Source: Hansfordia pulvinata (Eukaryota; Ascomycota; Sordariomycetes; Xylariales). From it: a stretch of 64,000 nucleotides of DNA. The DNA is taken from positions 372,001 through 436,000 of the forward strand of contig BJKQ01000005.1 in the NCBI GenBank assembly GCA_006538405.1, in the 5' to 3' direction. Positions 34,332 through 46,532 of the stretch are shown here, piece after piece. A model generated the notes under the pieces. It did no database searches. It was not told the origin of the DNA and was given only the letters and a program-made list of their open reading frames with translations. Numbering within the stretch: position 1 is the first letter of the stretch; each line of letters opens with the position of its first letter. Both the position numbers and the translations under genes were made by a program.

Positions 34332-37300
34332 CCGGGAGGCAAGTTCGAAATGACATATATGAGGCTATAGTACAGAAATGAGGGATTCCAGTGACCCTGG
34401 AGGGTCCATGACTTGGGAGGAGAGGATGGGAGAAAGGGGAGAGAAGGGAAGAGTGGACGACTGACCTGTATTATGAGGAGAGGAGGGATGGGTATGATCA
34501 GGCAAGGCGAAGCGGGCGGCGCAGAGGCGTAGATAGCGCGGCGCCGGGCAGCACAGGCAGGCAGGCAGGTAGAAGGGTAGCGTAGCGCAGGTGGGAAGCG
34601 AGCGACCAGATCAGGCGGCGGCTGATCTGATACGGGAGAGAAGCTGCAAGCAGCGTTGGAGTGAAGGGGGAGCTGGGTTGAAGAGTAGAACAGTCAATGG
34701 CTAGCTCGAGTGGTCTTGCAGCAGCAGTACAGCAGTAGAGAGCTGACCGCCCACTCAAAGGACGTAAGCGCCAGCGAGGGCAGCAAATGGGGGAGGGGCA
34801 GTGGTTTGTGGACCGGCCGGGACTGGATACGGCGGGAGCTCGGAGGCGGGAGTGTGGGGAACGCGGGGAGAGAGAGAGAAAGAGAGATAGAGAGACTGGG
34901 AGTCGAGGTCAGGGAGAGGGAACGGAGAGACAATGGGAGAGGGAGAGAGAGGTGGGGGGGGGGGGGAGTGAGGCAGAAGGGGGCCGCCGACAGGAAGACG
35001 GCGGACAGGGCAGGGAGGCCAGCTGGCGAGATCGACGGGGTGGTGATGATAGGGGACTCGAGTTGAGAGGTTGGCCGAGAGTTCGCGCTGCAGGTGATGC
35101 AGCACTAGGGTCCCACCCGGGGAGCGAAGCCAATTGAGTCCGGGGAGAGAGGATCCGGGTCGAAGCGGCGAAGCACGAGTGCAGGAGAGTACGCGATACT
35201 GCCCAACGGGACGGGTATGGACGTATGGGCGCCGGCGGATGAGTCTGTGTCGGGGGCGGCAGCTGGCGAGGCGGACGGGATGGGAGAGATGACGAGACGG
35301 GCAAGCGGAGAGCGCGAAGGGCTGGGCGATTTTTTTCGGAAGAGACAGACTCCAATGGACCCGGGAACCGGAGACTCACTCTTCAAGACGACAAGAGGAC
35401 GAGGCACAACAAGAGCCGGCCAAGTGGGGGAAGAGGAAGGGAGTGACCTGAAGGTCGCGGAGAGAGATAGACGCTGTTCGTGGGCGTAGGAACGGGTTGT
35501 GGGAGGTATGGCTGGGACTGAGATGAGTGGTGCACCCGAACACACTGTGGGAGGAGCTTTGGGACTGGACGATGTGCGAATAGACTCGTACGAGTACACA
35601 TTGGATGGGAGGCACGCCACAGGTGCGTGCAGGAGGCGGCAGGTACAACGAGCACTCGTACTCGTACCTCTCGGAGGTATGGAGATTGTGGATGGATCGA
35701 CTGGGACGGGCGTAACGGGGTCGAGACGAGACTTGACGCGATGCTGCCCGCCAGAGCTCGGGCAGCTTCCGTACCTCTTCTCATCGTCAACCCAGCCACG
35801 CAGCCCCGTCACAGGCCCAGTCCGGCAGTCCACATGAGTCCGGGCCGGCAGCGGGTGGAGGACCGACGAGGTCGAGTGAGAGATCCACTACTTTGGTAGG
35901 AAAGGAGGTACTTGTAGGTACCTGCAGCCTGGTGCGAGCTGGGAGTGAGGTGGTAAGGATGGGGAAGGGTACGAAGAAGGAACAGAGGCTGAAGCGGCAC
36001 TCACAAATCAGGGCTTAGGTACCTAACGAGGACGGCGCGATGCCTCCAAAAAGGTGAGATGTTGAATGGATGGATGACAGGTGAGGGGCAGACAGTACCG
36101 TATGTACCTCCCCTGGAAAGGGTACCTCTCGTACCTCTCTGTGACAGCGCTCGCAGTACCCGTATCACCGTCTTTCTGGCGCAGGCAGGTGCAATCCGGC
36201 ACGAGACAGAACCAATGTACTCGTAGAAGCTGAAGAGTTACGGGTACCTAGAGTTAGGTTAGGTACCTAGAGAAAGAGAGAGAGAGAGAGCCCGGGAGAG
36301 TGCCCGAGAGCAAGTGTGTGCGTGTGCCTGGTGGTGTGATGAGAGATGGGATCGAGCGAGAGGAGTCCACGTCTGGCTGCTTTGGAAAACCGAACTGTCG
36401 TGGCTCGAATGAGCTGGTGAATGTGTGCGAGTGCCCCGTAATGAACATGCGCACCGTACGTGTACCTAATAATCGATGCAGGTGAGGCGCGCGATGGCCC
36501 AATCCAGGCACGCCAGGGTCGGCCAGGGGGAAACCGAGTCGGCCCCACGGTCGCCCCCGGCCCATTATCCGTACGAGTACACCCTGTGCGCCCATCTCGG
36601 CGCTGGGGGCGTCGCGACGTGCCACGGTCTGGATGTGGATCCAGATGCGCCTATGGAAGCAAGCCCAGATAACCGCACTCGTACGGAGTAACTGTACTTG
36701 AGGCTTTCTGTACCATGTGCTTGCCTCGAAGGCCGAGAAGAGACCTGTCAGCCAGACGCGACCCCAGTACCTTGCTGTACAGGAATACATGCATGCAAGG
36801 TGTGGTGTGGTGTGTGTGGGCAGGCTTTGGAGCGAGCCAGGTCAAGCCCGTGGAATGTGGTCTGCGAGTACATCTAAATTGTATGGTCTGTTGTTGTGCG
36901 CTGGCTGCAATCCCTGGGAGTACATGAATCGTCCATATCCATCGGACCTTATAATTGCACGCAGACGGGTAGGTACCCAATTCTTACGAGCATCATTCCT
37001 GCAGGTTGGTCACCGATGCCGAGGGCTCGTTTATGTGTATCCTGTTCTGGCTCTCCTTGTTTTAGGTGTCAGTCTCTCGGGTACTCGTTCGGAGTCGTCC
37101 GTTTGGCTTCAAGGGAGGAGAAGGGAAGAGAAAAGGTTTTTTTTTTTTTCCCTTTTAAGAAAGAGACAGAAAAGGAAAACGAAACCCGGTCGCCTTGTAC
37201 TCGTAGCTACGCCTTCTCTTTCTTTTTCATCTTTTATCCCCCCGGGCGTCCAATCGGTACCCAGACGAGGCGCTGACAAGTGGGGCAGCCAGCTCTGTAT

Positions 37301-38928
37301 CGTATCTGAGGGATTCAACTGGCCGTACGAGTAGGTGCTCGGGTTTCCGGATAGCTTCCAGCTCGCGCTTTGCGGTCGTGACGAGCAGTCGTATAAAGGG
37401 CAACATCGGACAAGAGCTATACTAATACTGCAACGTACAAATACCATGTAGGCAAAGGTAAGTAACATACCGGCTGGTTTCCTTGAAAGACCTCTCGGAT
37501 CGCGTCAAGGAACGAGTAACGACTGGCTGTCGCGCGCGGGCACAGCTTCGGTGCTTGGCCTGGGTGCGTGCTTCCATTGGCCAGGGGGGGACACCATGAA
37601 CCAAGTCCATGTGGCTACGACTGCCGAAGCCGCCCTGCGATGATCCCTCCGTCACCGCCTTGGTGGTGGTAACACAGGGCTGACCGGCTGCGTGCTCAGT
37701 TTAATCTGCCCTCCTACCGCGCGGCGGAACTGGTCGTCTTGCCATGCCCGACTCGATCTCGCCCTGAATTCAAGCGATCGCCTGCTCAGGCAGCTACGAG
37801 CTGCTGATGCCCGTCCGATGTCAAGCAGCACGTACGAGTAGGTATGTATGGCTCGGACGAAGGCACGTGCCCGTGCGTGCGTCTGCTGCAATGCCGGCCA
37901 GGTTGATTATCTGCACGGGTCCATATTCGTACCGCTTGTATGTATGTCTTGCGAACATGTATCCGTACTCCACGAAGAGCTGAGGGCGTCTCGCTGCTGA
38001 CAAGTATCGACCGGGATTGTCGCTGTTTGCTGGCGTGCACGAGGCCGCATGGGTACGAGTGTCCGATCCGTGATGAAGCAGACTTGATGAATCGGACTGA
38101 CTGATGAAAAGGGACTGCTTCCCGCCACCAGATGGCATTCATGCGGGCATCAGGCGGCCGAACATGGAGTGTCGTCTTGTTACTCGTAAATGCACTGTCT
38201 TGCACTCGCGGACTTTGTTAACAGGAGCTGAGCTCCCGTCTCTGCAATGTGAAGATGGTTTGCCATCATTCTTGACGAGTTCCTATTTCCACAAAATCGG
38301 CACCGGATGGCGGACTCTGTGGCCGTTGATTCCTCGTCCAAGTATGAGAGCGTGAGCGGGCAAAGAGGGGCAACACGGCGTGGACCATGGCAGCCCGGTG
38401 GAGAGTCTCCTCCACTGGAGCCGGTTGCCCGTCTCCGAGGGGTTTGAGGTGGCTGGAAGTCGAGGGAACTCCATGGACCGCCGTCTCGCAGGCAGTGGTC
38501 AGGGTGGCCCATCGGTCAGGATCGGATGGGTCGAGATGGCACCCAGTCTCGTGCAGCGGGCCTTTGCCCTTTCCTGCCTATGCCCCATGCTGCCTTGTCC
38601 TTACAACCGTCTCTCCATGGCGGCCGGGCAAGCGAACGGGCGGCACCAACGCACGAACAGCCGCGTCCCACTTCCACACCGCTTCTATTCGCCACCCACT
38701 GGTGCTAGTCTCTCACCAGCCAGCCAGCCAGCTAGTTAGCGACCCCAGAGAGCAGCGAAGGGGGAAGCCTGTGACCAAACGTGGTCGACTCTTTGCCCAT
38801 GGCAGAGTGCCCTGCCAGCTGTACAAAGCAAGGGAGTTGACGAGTCGAGCAGACAACCAGCCACCCAGCCAGCTTCCCTTCTGCGTTTAACAGAATAGAT
38901 CACTCGTACGAGTAGTAGGTGCTCGTAT

Positions 38929-38962
38929 CAGCCCAGCCCAGCCCAGCCCAGCCCAGCCCAGA
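38929..38962. repeat. CAGCC tandem repeat
   Basis: Six to seven consecutive CAGCC pentamers next to a palindromic ACTCGTACGAGT at 38902-38913. Confidence 0.85.
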
Positions 38963-40160
38963 CCAGGCCTGGTTGGATGACATGTCTGTCCCACACTGTC
39001 CCGGGCCGATCGTGCTTGTTGGCGCGGGCACGGCCGGCTCGGGCCTGGCGAGACGCCGCGTGGGCGCTTGCCACGGAACGGCGCCAAAGCAAAGGTCTTT
39101 CCATTGTCCCATCTGGCCCTTTGTTGGTGATGACCATCGGTTGTCCACCATGCCATGCCATGCAAGTGAAGCGCACGCCTCACTTCGACGAGTCTGCACA
39201 CCCCCTTCTGTGGTAAGGTCACCCTGACGCCTGGCAGTAACAGGAATCTCGGGATCAGACGTGGAGGGCTCCAACTCGTAATGGCTGGCACACATTACGC
39301 GTAGGTGTGATGGCATTATTCTCCTCAAGCAGCCGCAGGCGACAGATGCTATCCGCAGGTGAGAACGGCGTTTCGACCTAATCGACATGTGCTATGCCTG
39401 TTGTGTGCAAGTACGAGCACTCGTACGGGGAGAGGGGCGGGGATGTTCAGGGACAAGGGTCGGACGTCGTCGCCAGCTTGCTTGGGCTTGGGCGCCTGAT
39501 GTCGGAGGGTTGAGGCGTTCGCGAGGCTTCCACCGTTCGTGACCCCGTCGTCGTACGTCGCGCGTGCTCCGTCCGGTCTCCAGCCTCAAGGGGCGATCTG
39601 CGGCGATGGAGAGAAGAGACGCCCCCAGTCAGGAGCAGGCAGCGTTCGTACGTTCGTGCGTTCGTGCGTGCGTGCGTGCGTGCTACTGCTGTGCCTGCCC
39701 ACCACTGCCCTTCTACGAGTAAAAAGTGGAAATAGGCACCCGGTGTTTTCAGGCACGGACGGGCCTCTTGCCGCTGGCGTTGAAAGCCGGGCGTGCCTTA
39801 AGGTGCCTCATGTTGAACAGGTACTCGTACGGAGTACTCGGACGTGAGCCGAGATGGTCCCTGGAGCTTGGGTTAGGTGTAGGAGATAGACACCCGGAGG
39901 TACCTAAGGTACTCGTAAGGGCGTACGGTACTCTGAACCTCGGTCTTATCTTATCAGACAGACCCGCTAAAACTTTTTCCCAAGGGCAAGATCGACCCCT
40001 GATGATGGCTGCACTCATTACACCTGGTGCGCGCCGGGAGCTGCAGTCCGTACTCGCAACTACTGTCCTGGTACTAGAGGTACTCGTAGGTCGGCTTTTG
40101 ACGGAGCACCGCGCCGTCGCCATCTACGCGCACACTGCCGTGACTGCCTGCCACCCACCC

Positions 40161-40175
40161 CGACGACGTCGACGA

Positions 40176-40207
<32 letters not shown>

Positions 40208-40231
40208 ACAAGCCCGACGACGGACGACCGA
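40161..40231. repeat. GAC/GCC trinucleotide tract upstream of the Obg GTPase gene
   Basis: An imperfect (GAC)n/(GCC)n tract ending about 40 bases before the GTPase ATG. It probably lies in the 5' leader. Confidence 0.75.
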
Positions 40232-40273
40232 GATGACGATCCATCAACGCTAAACCCAGCTTTCTCTCTCATC

Positions 40274-42320
40274 ATGCCTCCCCGCTGCACCTCGGGCGCA
40301 GGCCTCTTCCTGCCGTTCCTGTATCCCAGCCTGCACCGCGCCGCGCCGTCGCGTGTCGCCCGCGCCACCATCACCACCCTTTACTCGGCCTCGTGCCCCC
40401 TGACCGCCCCGCGGCCGCCGCCCTCCCACCTCCCTCGCCACCCGACCATGCGCGCCCTGGCCTGAGCAGCGACGCCAACAGCAGTGCCGACCTGCCGCGG
40501 TCGCACCTGAACCCCGCGCCCGACGACTACGCCCTGTCCAGCTTCGCCGACAAGGCCCAGATCACCGTCCACGCCGGCCCCGGCGGCCACGGCTGCATCT
40601 CCTTCCTCCGCGAGGCCTTCGTGGCCCAGGGCCCCGCCAACGGGGGCGACGGCGGGCATGGCGGCAACGTCTACGTGCAAGCCGTCCACAGCGAGACCTC
40701 CTTGCACCGCATAGCCCGCCGCCGCATCATGCGCGCCGAGCGCGGCAAGACGGGCCAGGGCAGCGCCCGAGGCGGCGCCCGCGGCGAGGACGTCATCATC
40801 CAGGTCCCCGTCGGCACCGTCGTCCGCGAGCTCGACCGCGTCGACCCGGCCGTCGCCGAGGCCCTGCACTACCGCCAGGCCCGCGAGAAGGAGCGCGAGT
40901 ACAGGCGCCTGGTGCGCGAGGCCGAGCAGCGCGCCGCCGACGCCGCCCTCGCCGAGGGCCGCGACCCGGCCACCGAGGAGGACGTGCCCCTCTCCGACGA
41001 GCTGTACCGCAAGGCCCTGGACCTGCCCGAGGCGCCCGATCACCCCAACCTCGACAAGTTCATGCTGTACCCCGGCATCTCGAACAGCGAGCGGCGCAAC
41101 CTGTCGCTGCCGCGCTTGCCACGCCGCGAGCGCCTCTACGCGCAACCGGAGGGCCCCATACACCTGGATCTCTCCGAGCCGACGCCGCGGCCTATCCTGC
41201 TGGCGGCCGGCGGCCTCGGCGGCCTGGGGAACCCCCACTTCGTGTCCAAGGAGCGCCAGCGGCCCCTGTTCGCCACCAAGGGCGAGCCGGCCGTCACGAT
41301 GCGCCTCGAGCTCGAGCTCAAGCTGCTGGCCGACGTCGGGCTGGTCGGCCTGCCCAACGCCGGCAAGAGCACCCTCCTGCGCGCCCTGACCCGCAGCCGC
41401 GCCCGCGTCGGCAACTGGGCCTTCACCACCCTGCAGCCCAACATCGGCACCGTCGTCCTCGACAGCCACAAGGGCCGCGCGCTGCCGGTCCCCTCTCGCT
41501 CGCGCGCCCGGGCGGCCGCCGCCGGCAGCAACACGGTCGTCCAGGACGCCAAGCTGGGTCGCATCGTCGTCTCCTCCCCCTCGTCCTCCTCCTCCGACAA
41601 CCCTTACATGCCGCTGCCCAACAGCACAAGCAGCTACTTCTCGTCCGCGTCGGCGGCGCCCGCCCCCGCTCCCGCTTCACCGTGGCCGACATCCCGGGCC
41701 TGATCGAGGGCGCCCACCTCGACCGCGGCCTGGGCGTCGCCTTCCTGCGGCACGTCGAGCGCGCCGGCGTCCTGGCCTTCGTCGTCGACCTGTCGGCCGG
41801 CGACGCCGTCGCCGCCCTCAAAGCCCTGTGGGCCGAGGTGGGCCTGTACGCGCGCATGCGCGACGAGGAGGAGAGGGAGCGCCGCGTCGCCGCGCGCATC
41901 GACTGGGAGGGCGACGGCGTGTCGTCTTCATCGTCACTCCCCTCTGACGCGCCTGCCGGCGGGACCGTGATCGACCCGGCTTCCCTGCTCCGCGGCGGCG
42001 GCGGCGGCGGTATCAACGGTCGCAGGGGCGAGCCCGAGGACGACGGCCCCGGCGACGGCGACGAGGTCGGGGACGTCGGCCTGCACATCGCTGCCAAGCC
42101 GTGGTTCGTCGTCGCCACCAAGGGCGACGTCAAGGGCACCGAGGCCAACTACGCCGCCCTGCGCGACTACCTGGCCGAGGTCACGGCGGGCTCCGCGCCG
42201 CACCCGTCCGGCGTGCCCGGCGCCTGGTCCGACGACTGCGCCGCCATCCCCGTCAGCGCCATCCGCGGCCACGGCGTCGACCGCATCATCCACTGGATCG
42301 CTGGGTTGTTGGACGACTGA
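40274..42320 (+). CDS. MTG2: Mitochondrial Obg-family GTPase (Mtg2 type), two apparent frame breaks
   Basis: ATG 40274 opens [20 protein letters not shown], a basic leader suiting mitochondrial import. The Obg fold follows ([55 protein letters not shown]). The GTPase domain has P-loop [11 protein letters not shown] (about residue 357), G3 [11 protein letters not shown]4-like ATKGD and G5 SAIRGHGVD. The family acts in assembly of the large mitochondrial ribosomal subunit. The frame changes twice: near 40396-40400 and at 41663-41667, each healed by one extra C in a C5 run. If both are sequence errors the product is about 682 residues. The first could instead be a 77-bp intron (40393-40469, donor GTGCCC, weak). 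A fungal-type insertion, low in complexity, separates the G1/G2 and G3 motifs. Confidence 0.9.
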
Positions 42321-43110
42321 GACCGGGGCGGTTATTGCCTATACTGTTTTTTCTTCCCTCAGGGGTCTGAAAGACGACCATGATAGAGAGTCACTGGGCC
42401 GGCTGGGCCCCGCGCAGGCCCGCCCTTGACAGTTTGGGCGATATTGTAGGTTATGTTTGTGAAGAAATACGTCACATACGTCGCTCGATAGTGGCACTGG
42501 CATCGGGCAGGCGTCCATGGATTGATTAGGCATGCAGGAAGCCCGGGGCGATGACGGGGATGCCCCCAACGGTAAAGAGACCGGCGCGCTGCGATTGTAC
42601 GATATCAAGTAGACCCCCTCGCCTGTCCTATTCTTAGGGGAGGTTTCTGTGTATAAATCGAGATATACCGTTCGGGTATGTGTACAACATGCAGACAATG
42701 AGTGCATTCGACCTCTTCGGGCTTGCGTTGTCGTCTGCTGCTCCCGCGCCTCAGTTAACATGTGTGCCCCTGGGTCCCGGGACCTTGGGTCGCGCCCAAG
42801 AGATGCCCTTGTGTGTCTCCGCGTGATGTATGGCATGAGCCATGAGAGTACCCTGCTGTCCAGCGAGTGCCGCGCTGACCCGCTCTTCAGGAGTGAAGTT
42901 TGATCACGAGAGAGACAAAGGCGGATTGATGATTCTGATTCATTGAAATAGAAGCAGGGCATGCTCTTTTTCTGTATTGTGCCCGTGAACTCCCCTCTGA
43001 TGGGATGTAAACAAAATCTTGAACGCGAGATAGCTAGGTAACTACACGAGGCTTTTCTTGGTACATCTCCGTCCCCCCTCATCGCCTCTGTGAGGCGACC
43101 ACAGTTGCAC
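42321..43110. other. Convergent intergenic region
   Basis: 790 bp between the stop codons of the Obg GTPase (plus) and the tRNA methyltransferase (minus). It should contain both 3' UTRs. No gene seen. Confidence 0.5.
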
Positions 43111-45803
43111 CTATGAGGTGGACTCGGCGTTTTCTGTCCCGATCTCCTCCTTGACCTCCTCCTGGACGCCCTCCGCGTCGGCCTCTGGCATCGCGACGTC
43201 GGCCGCAGGTGCGGTCTCCTCCTTCATCTCGGGCTCCGCGGCAACGTCGGCCGTCTCGGCCTCGGGCTTGGCCGCGGCCTCGGCGGCCTCGCGGGCCGAG
43301 TCCTTGAGCGACTTGTTGATGACGGGGGAAGTGTCGTTGAAGATGCGCAGCAACATGGCGGAGCGGTCTTCCTTGGGAAGCATGAGATTGAGAGAGTGGA
43401 AGCTCTTCCATAGGGGCAGGATCATGCGCTCGGTGAAGTCCGGGTCGTCGCCTTCGGGCTCGACGCTGAGCAGGCAGCAGCCCATGCCGATGTCGCGCGC
43501 CTTCTCGCCAATCTCGCCGAGCTTGCGCCAGTCCTCGTCGATGAATTTGGGAAACATCTCCTTCAGCAGCGTTCGGAAGGTCTCCTTCTTGGTCAACTTG
43601 ATCACGCGTTCCGGCCCGACATAGCCCGAAACAATCGGCATACCCTCCGACTGGATGCGCCAGCGGCACACCTCGGCGGACGGCGCGTCCTGCTTCATGA
43701 ACATCTTGACGCCACCGTGCACAAACTTGACACCCCGGCCCTCGTTCTCGGTGAAGATGTTCCGGAGAAGCTCGCTGGTATAGTAGATGGCCTTGGCGGG
43801 CTCGCCAGTAGCGTTGCGCACCATGAACCGATCCGCAGGGAACCGGGGGGAGATCTTGTAGAACGAGAAGATGTCCTTGATGATCTCGTGCTCTGAAGAC
43901 ATGTACTTGAAGGGCTCCTCGAACGAGCCATCCGCCCCACGGCGACGCTCCGTTGGGGCTGCCTTGGGCGTGGCGTCGTCCGTGGCGGCCTTGGGGGCTT
44001 CGGCCGAGGCAGCCTCTGCAGGAGCGACTTCTGTGGCTTCTGGCACGGCCTCGGACGCAGGCTCCGGGGCGTTTCCGTCTTCTGCTTCTTGGCCTCGGGT
44101 GACTCGCCATCCTCGTCGTCCAGGTTCCTCTTGGCGCCAGCCGAGGGGATCACGTCAGTGGGTTCTTCGGCGGCAGCCTTTGCCTCCTCCACAGCCACCT
44201 GTTCCGCATCTACCGTCGGCTTTGACTCGGCACCGCTGTTCGCCTGCTGAGTAGCGCCCTGCGTCTTGGCCGGCTGCTCGGGCTTGGCCTTGATGTCGCC
44301 CTTCTTCTCGAGCACGGTGATGAAGAACCCGCCGGTGTCCTGCTGGTGCGCGTAGACGCGCATGCAGCGATCCAGCGGCAGCCCGGAGCAGTCGCTGGTG
44401 TCGGGGCGGGGGAACATGGTCTCGGCCACCTTGCCGGGGATTCCTCCGTCAGGGGCCGACTGGGCAAACTTCTGAACCTCGTCCCAGCTGTTCCAGACGC
44501 GACCGCCCTTGTCCATGATCTGCCACTGGTGCATGCCGGGGTAGCGCTTGAGCAGAGGGAGCCTGTCCTTGCAGTCGATGATTTCCACCTTGTCAGGGCC
44601 ACCGCAACGCTCAATGGCAGAGACAATGACGGCCTCGTTCTCGACCGGGTTCATACTGCAGGTCGAGTAGACAACGCGTCCACCAGGCTTGAGCATCTGC
44701 AGCGCGCGAACGAGAATGCGGATCTGGGTGATGTGCAGACCCAGGGCGTTTCCGGGCAGCCAGTCCTTCCAGATGGCGATGTTCTTGCGCAGAGTGCCGT
44801 CGCCAGAGCAGGGAACGTCGGCGAGGATTCGGTCGAAGCGCAGATACTGGCCGTGGGTTGGGTTGGCAGGGTCGCGGGGCAGCCTAAGGGCGGGGTAGAG
44901 GGTGGCGTCGTGGTTCGTGACGAGGAGGTTGGGAGAGGCGAGCCTCTTGAGCTGGTGGGTGAGCATGTGGCTGCGCTTGTAGTCGGCATCGTTGGCGATG
45001 AGAAGGCCGGTGGCGCGACCGTCATCGCCCATGTCGACGGAGAGGTCGACGTCGTCGTCGGTAGATGAGGCCGCGAGCGCAGCAGAGGTCTCCCCGAAGG
45101 ACTCGCTGACCTTGCGGATGCGGGCCTCCTCGCCGACGTGGATCATTTCCAGCAGCTGGGTTGCTTTGCTACCGGGAGCGGCGCATAGGTCGAGGACGGT
45201 CATGCCGGGGCGCAGGTCCATGAGCAGCGGGGGATCATGCTGACAATCTCCTGGCGGCTGATGTTGCCGACCGACGTCTCGGACACGAGGAACTTCTGGA
45301 AGGCGGCAAAGGGGGGGAACTTGCGGATGACGTGCTTGGGGGTGTTCATGGAGTATGCGAGGTGGTCGGGATACCAAGGGACCGCGGTGGGGGGCTGGAC
45401 GGGCTCGCCGTCGAAGCGCTCGATCTTTGCGATCTCGGGCGCGTAGCGGTCCTCGAGCAGCCGGCGCACGGCGCGGGCGTGGCCCTTGGAGCCGCAGAAG
45501 CGGAACGAGTTGGGCAGCTCCTTGCGCAGCGCGGCCCAGAAGGCGGCCTTCTCCTCGTCGTCGAGCGGCAGCAGCGAGCCGTAGTAGCGTTCCAGTCGTT
45601 CGTTCTCCTTGGTGATGTCGTCGTACCGCCTGTACTGCGAATCTCTGCCGCCACCGCCGCCGCCGCCTCGGCCTCGGCCACCGCCTTTTCCGCCCTGTTT
45701 GACGAGACGGGACGACGTGGTTAGCAACATGGCGGGAGGGGGTTGAGCAGCGGCACCGGGGCCGGCGGGGACTTACTCTGAATTTCTTACCACCGCGCCC
45801 CAT
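43111..45803 (-). CDS. NCL1: tRNA (cytosine-5)-methyltransferase, Trm4/Ncl1/NSUN2 family, two apparent frame breaks
   Basis: Exon 1 (45803-45777, nine codons) and exon 2 (45694-43111) flank an 82-bp intron with GTAAGT donor and ACAG acceptor. After a Gly/Arg-rich N-terminus the RsmB/NOL1-type fold has motif I DLCAAPGSKATQLLE, then NDADYKRSHML, motif IV DRILADVPCSGDGTLRKN and motif VI STCSMNPVENEAV; the last two carry the two conserved cysteines. Trm4 makes m5C at several tRNA positions in the nucleus. Frame is lost at 45229-45233 (inside SMIP-PLLMDL) and at 44066-44069 (in an acidic linker before FEEPFKYM). One added C in each C run restores a continuous product of about 870 residues, normal for the fungal family. 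Otherwise the gene would be split in three. Confidence 0.92.
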
Positions 45804-46532
45804 GATGAAGAGGGCCGTGCAAGGCGGGATAAACTGGGAAGTTGGGGCAATTGGGAGCTCGCACAAGCCGGCTTTGAGCTCAGATCGTGTGAAGACAGAG
45901 GAAGCACCGGTAACAAGGCAAGATACGGCGGGGAGGGGATGAAGCGTGCCCTGCTCTGTTTGCCCGGCCTCGACGTGGATGGAAGTGGCGTCGCGCGAGT
46001 CGCTGCTGCTCCTGCTGCTGCTGCCGCCGCTGCGTTTTGCGACAGTCCCGCCAATGGGTTTTCTGCCCCACCATACACCTTACCCGTGCATGTATGCACA
46101 AGTCGGGGTGACGGATGTACGATGGATGTACGAGTACCTCACCTTAGGTAAGGTACCGCGCACAGTCCCACTTCCGTAGTACGGGTATCCACGTGGATTC
46201 ACACCTACAGAACCCGCTCATGGTGATTTCCTACTTCATTGGGCAATTAATTAACTAAGGTATCTATGAAAGATCCAAGTAAGAAGGCAGCCACGACACT
46301 GGAAGCGGCGACCTGAGATCACAACGAGGGCGATTGGACTTCCTCGGTGGTTGATTTACTAACCCAACAGCGCTGAGACCAAGCCGCGAACCATCCCCTC
46401 TTCCAACCAACATCTCCTCCGCCAACCACCTCTCGCCCTGCGCATCTTCACGGCGACACGGCACCGTCATGTTGCCACAAAGCTATACCATGCCCCCTCT
46501 GCTCTGTCAGCCCCAGCTCGACTCCCGAATCT
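45804..46532. other. Intergenic: upstream of the tRNA methyltransferase, downstream of the aldolase
   Basis: 730 bp between two minus-strand genes. It contains a TACGAGTA at 46129-46136 with a nearby GGTACCTCACC/TAGGTAAGGTACC cluster, and a CTG-rich tract around 46000-46040. No gene seen. Confidence 0.45.

Larger units (their letters stand above)
34332..40273. other. 5.9-kb gene-poor, motif-rich intergenic region
   Basis: No convincing gene. The first part (34.7-35.0 kb) is GA-rich with GAGAGA and GGGG tracts, probably the upstream region of the minus-strand gene at 33.4-34.3 kb. Between 35.6 and 40.1 kb there are about 14 TACGAGTA/TACTCGTA octamers. Simple repeats are CAGCC units at 38929-38962, GTGC units near 39655-39683 and a GAC/GCC tract at 40161-40231. 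Confidence 0.5.

Noticed and set aside
35105..35833. 242-residue Ser/Pro-rich minus-strand frame
   Set aside because: Ser/Pro richness follows from GA-rich repeats on the other strand; overlapping frames of equal quality exist in the same place.
41488..41624. An intron in the Mtg2 insertion region explaining its second frame change
   Set aside because: Several GT...AG pairs have the right length class, but all donors are of GTC type without consensus, whereas one added C in the adjacent C5 run gives the family sequence directly.
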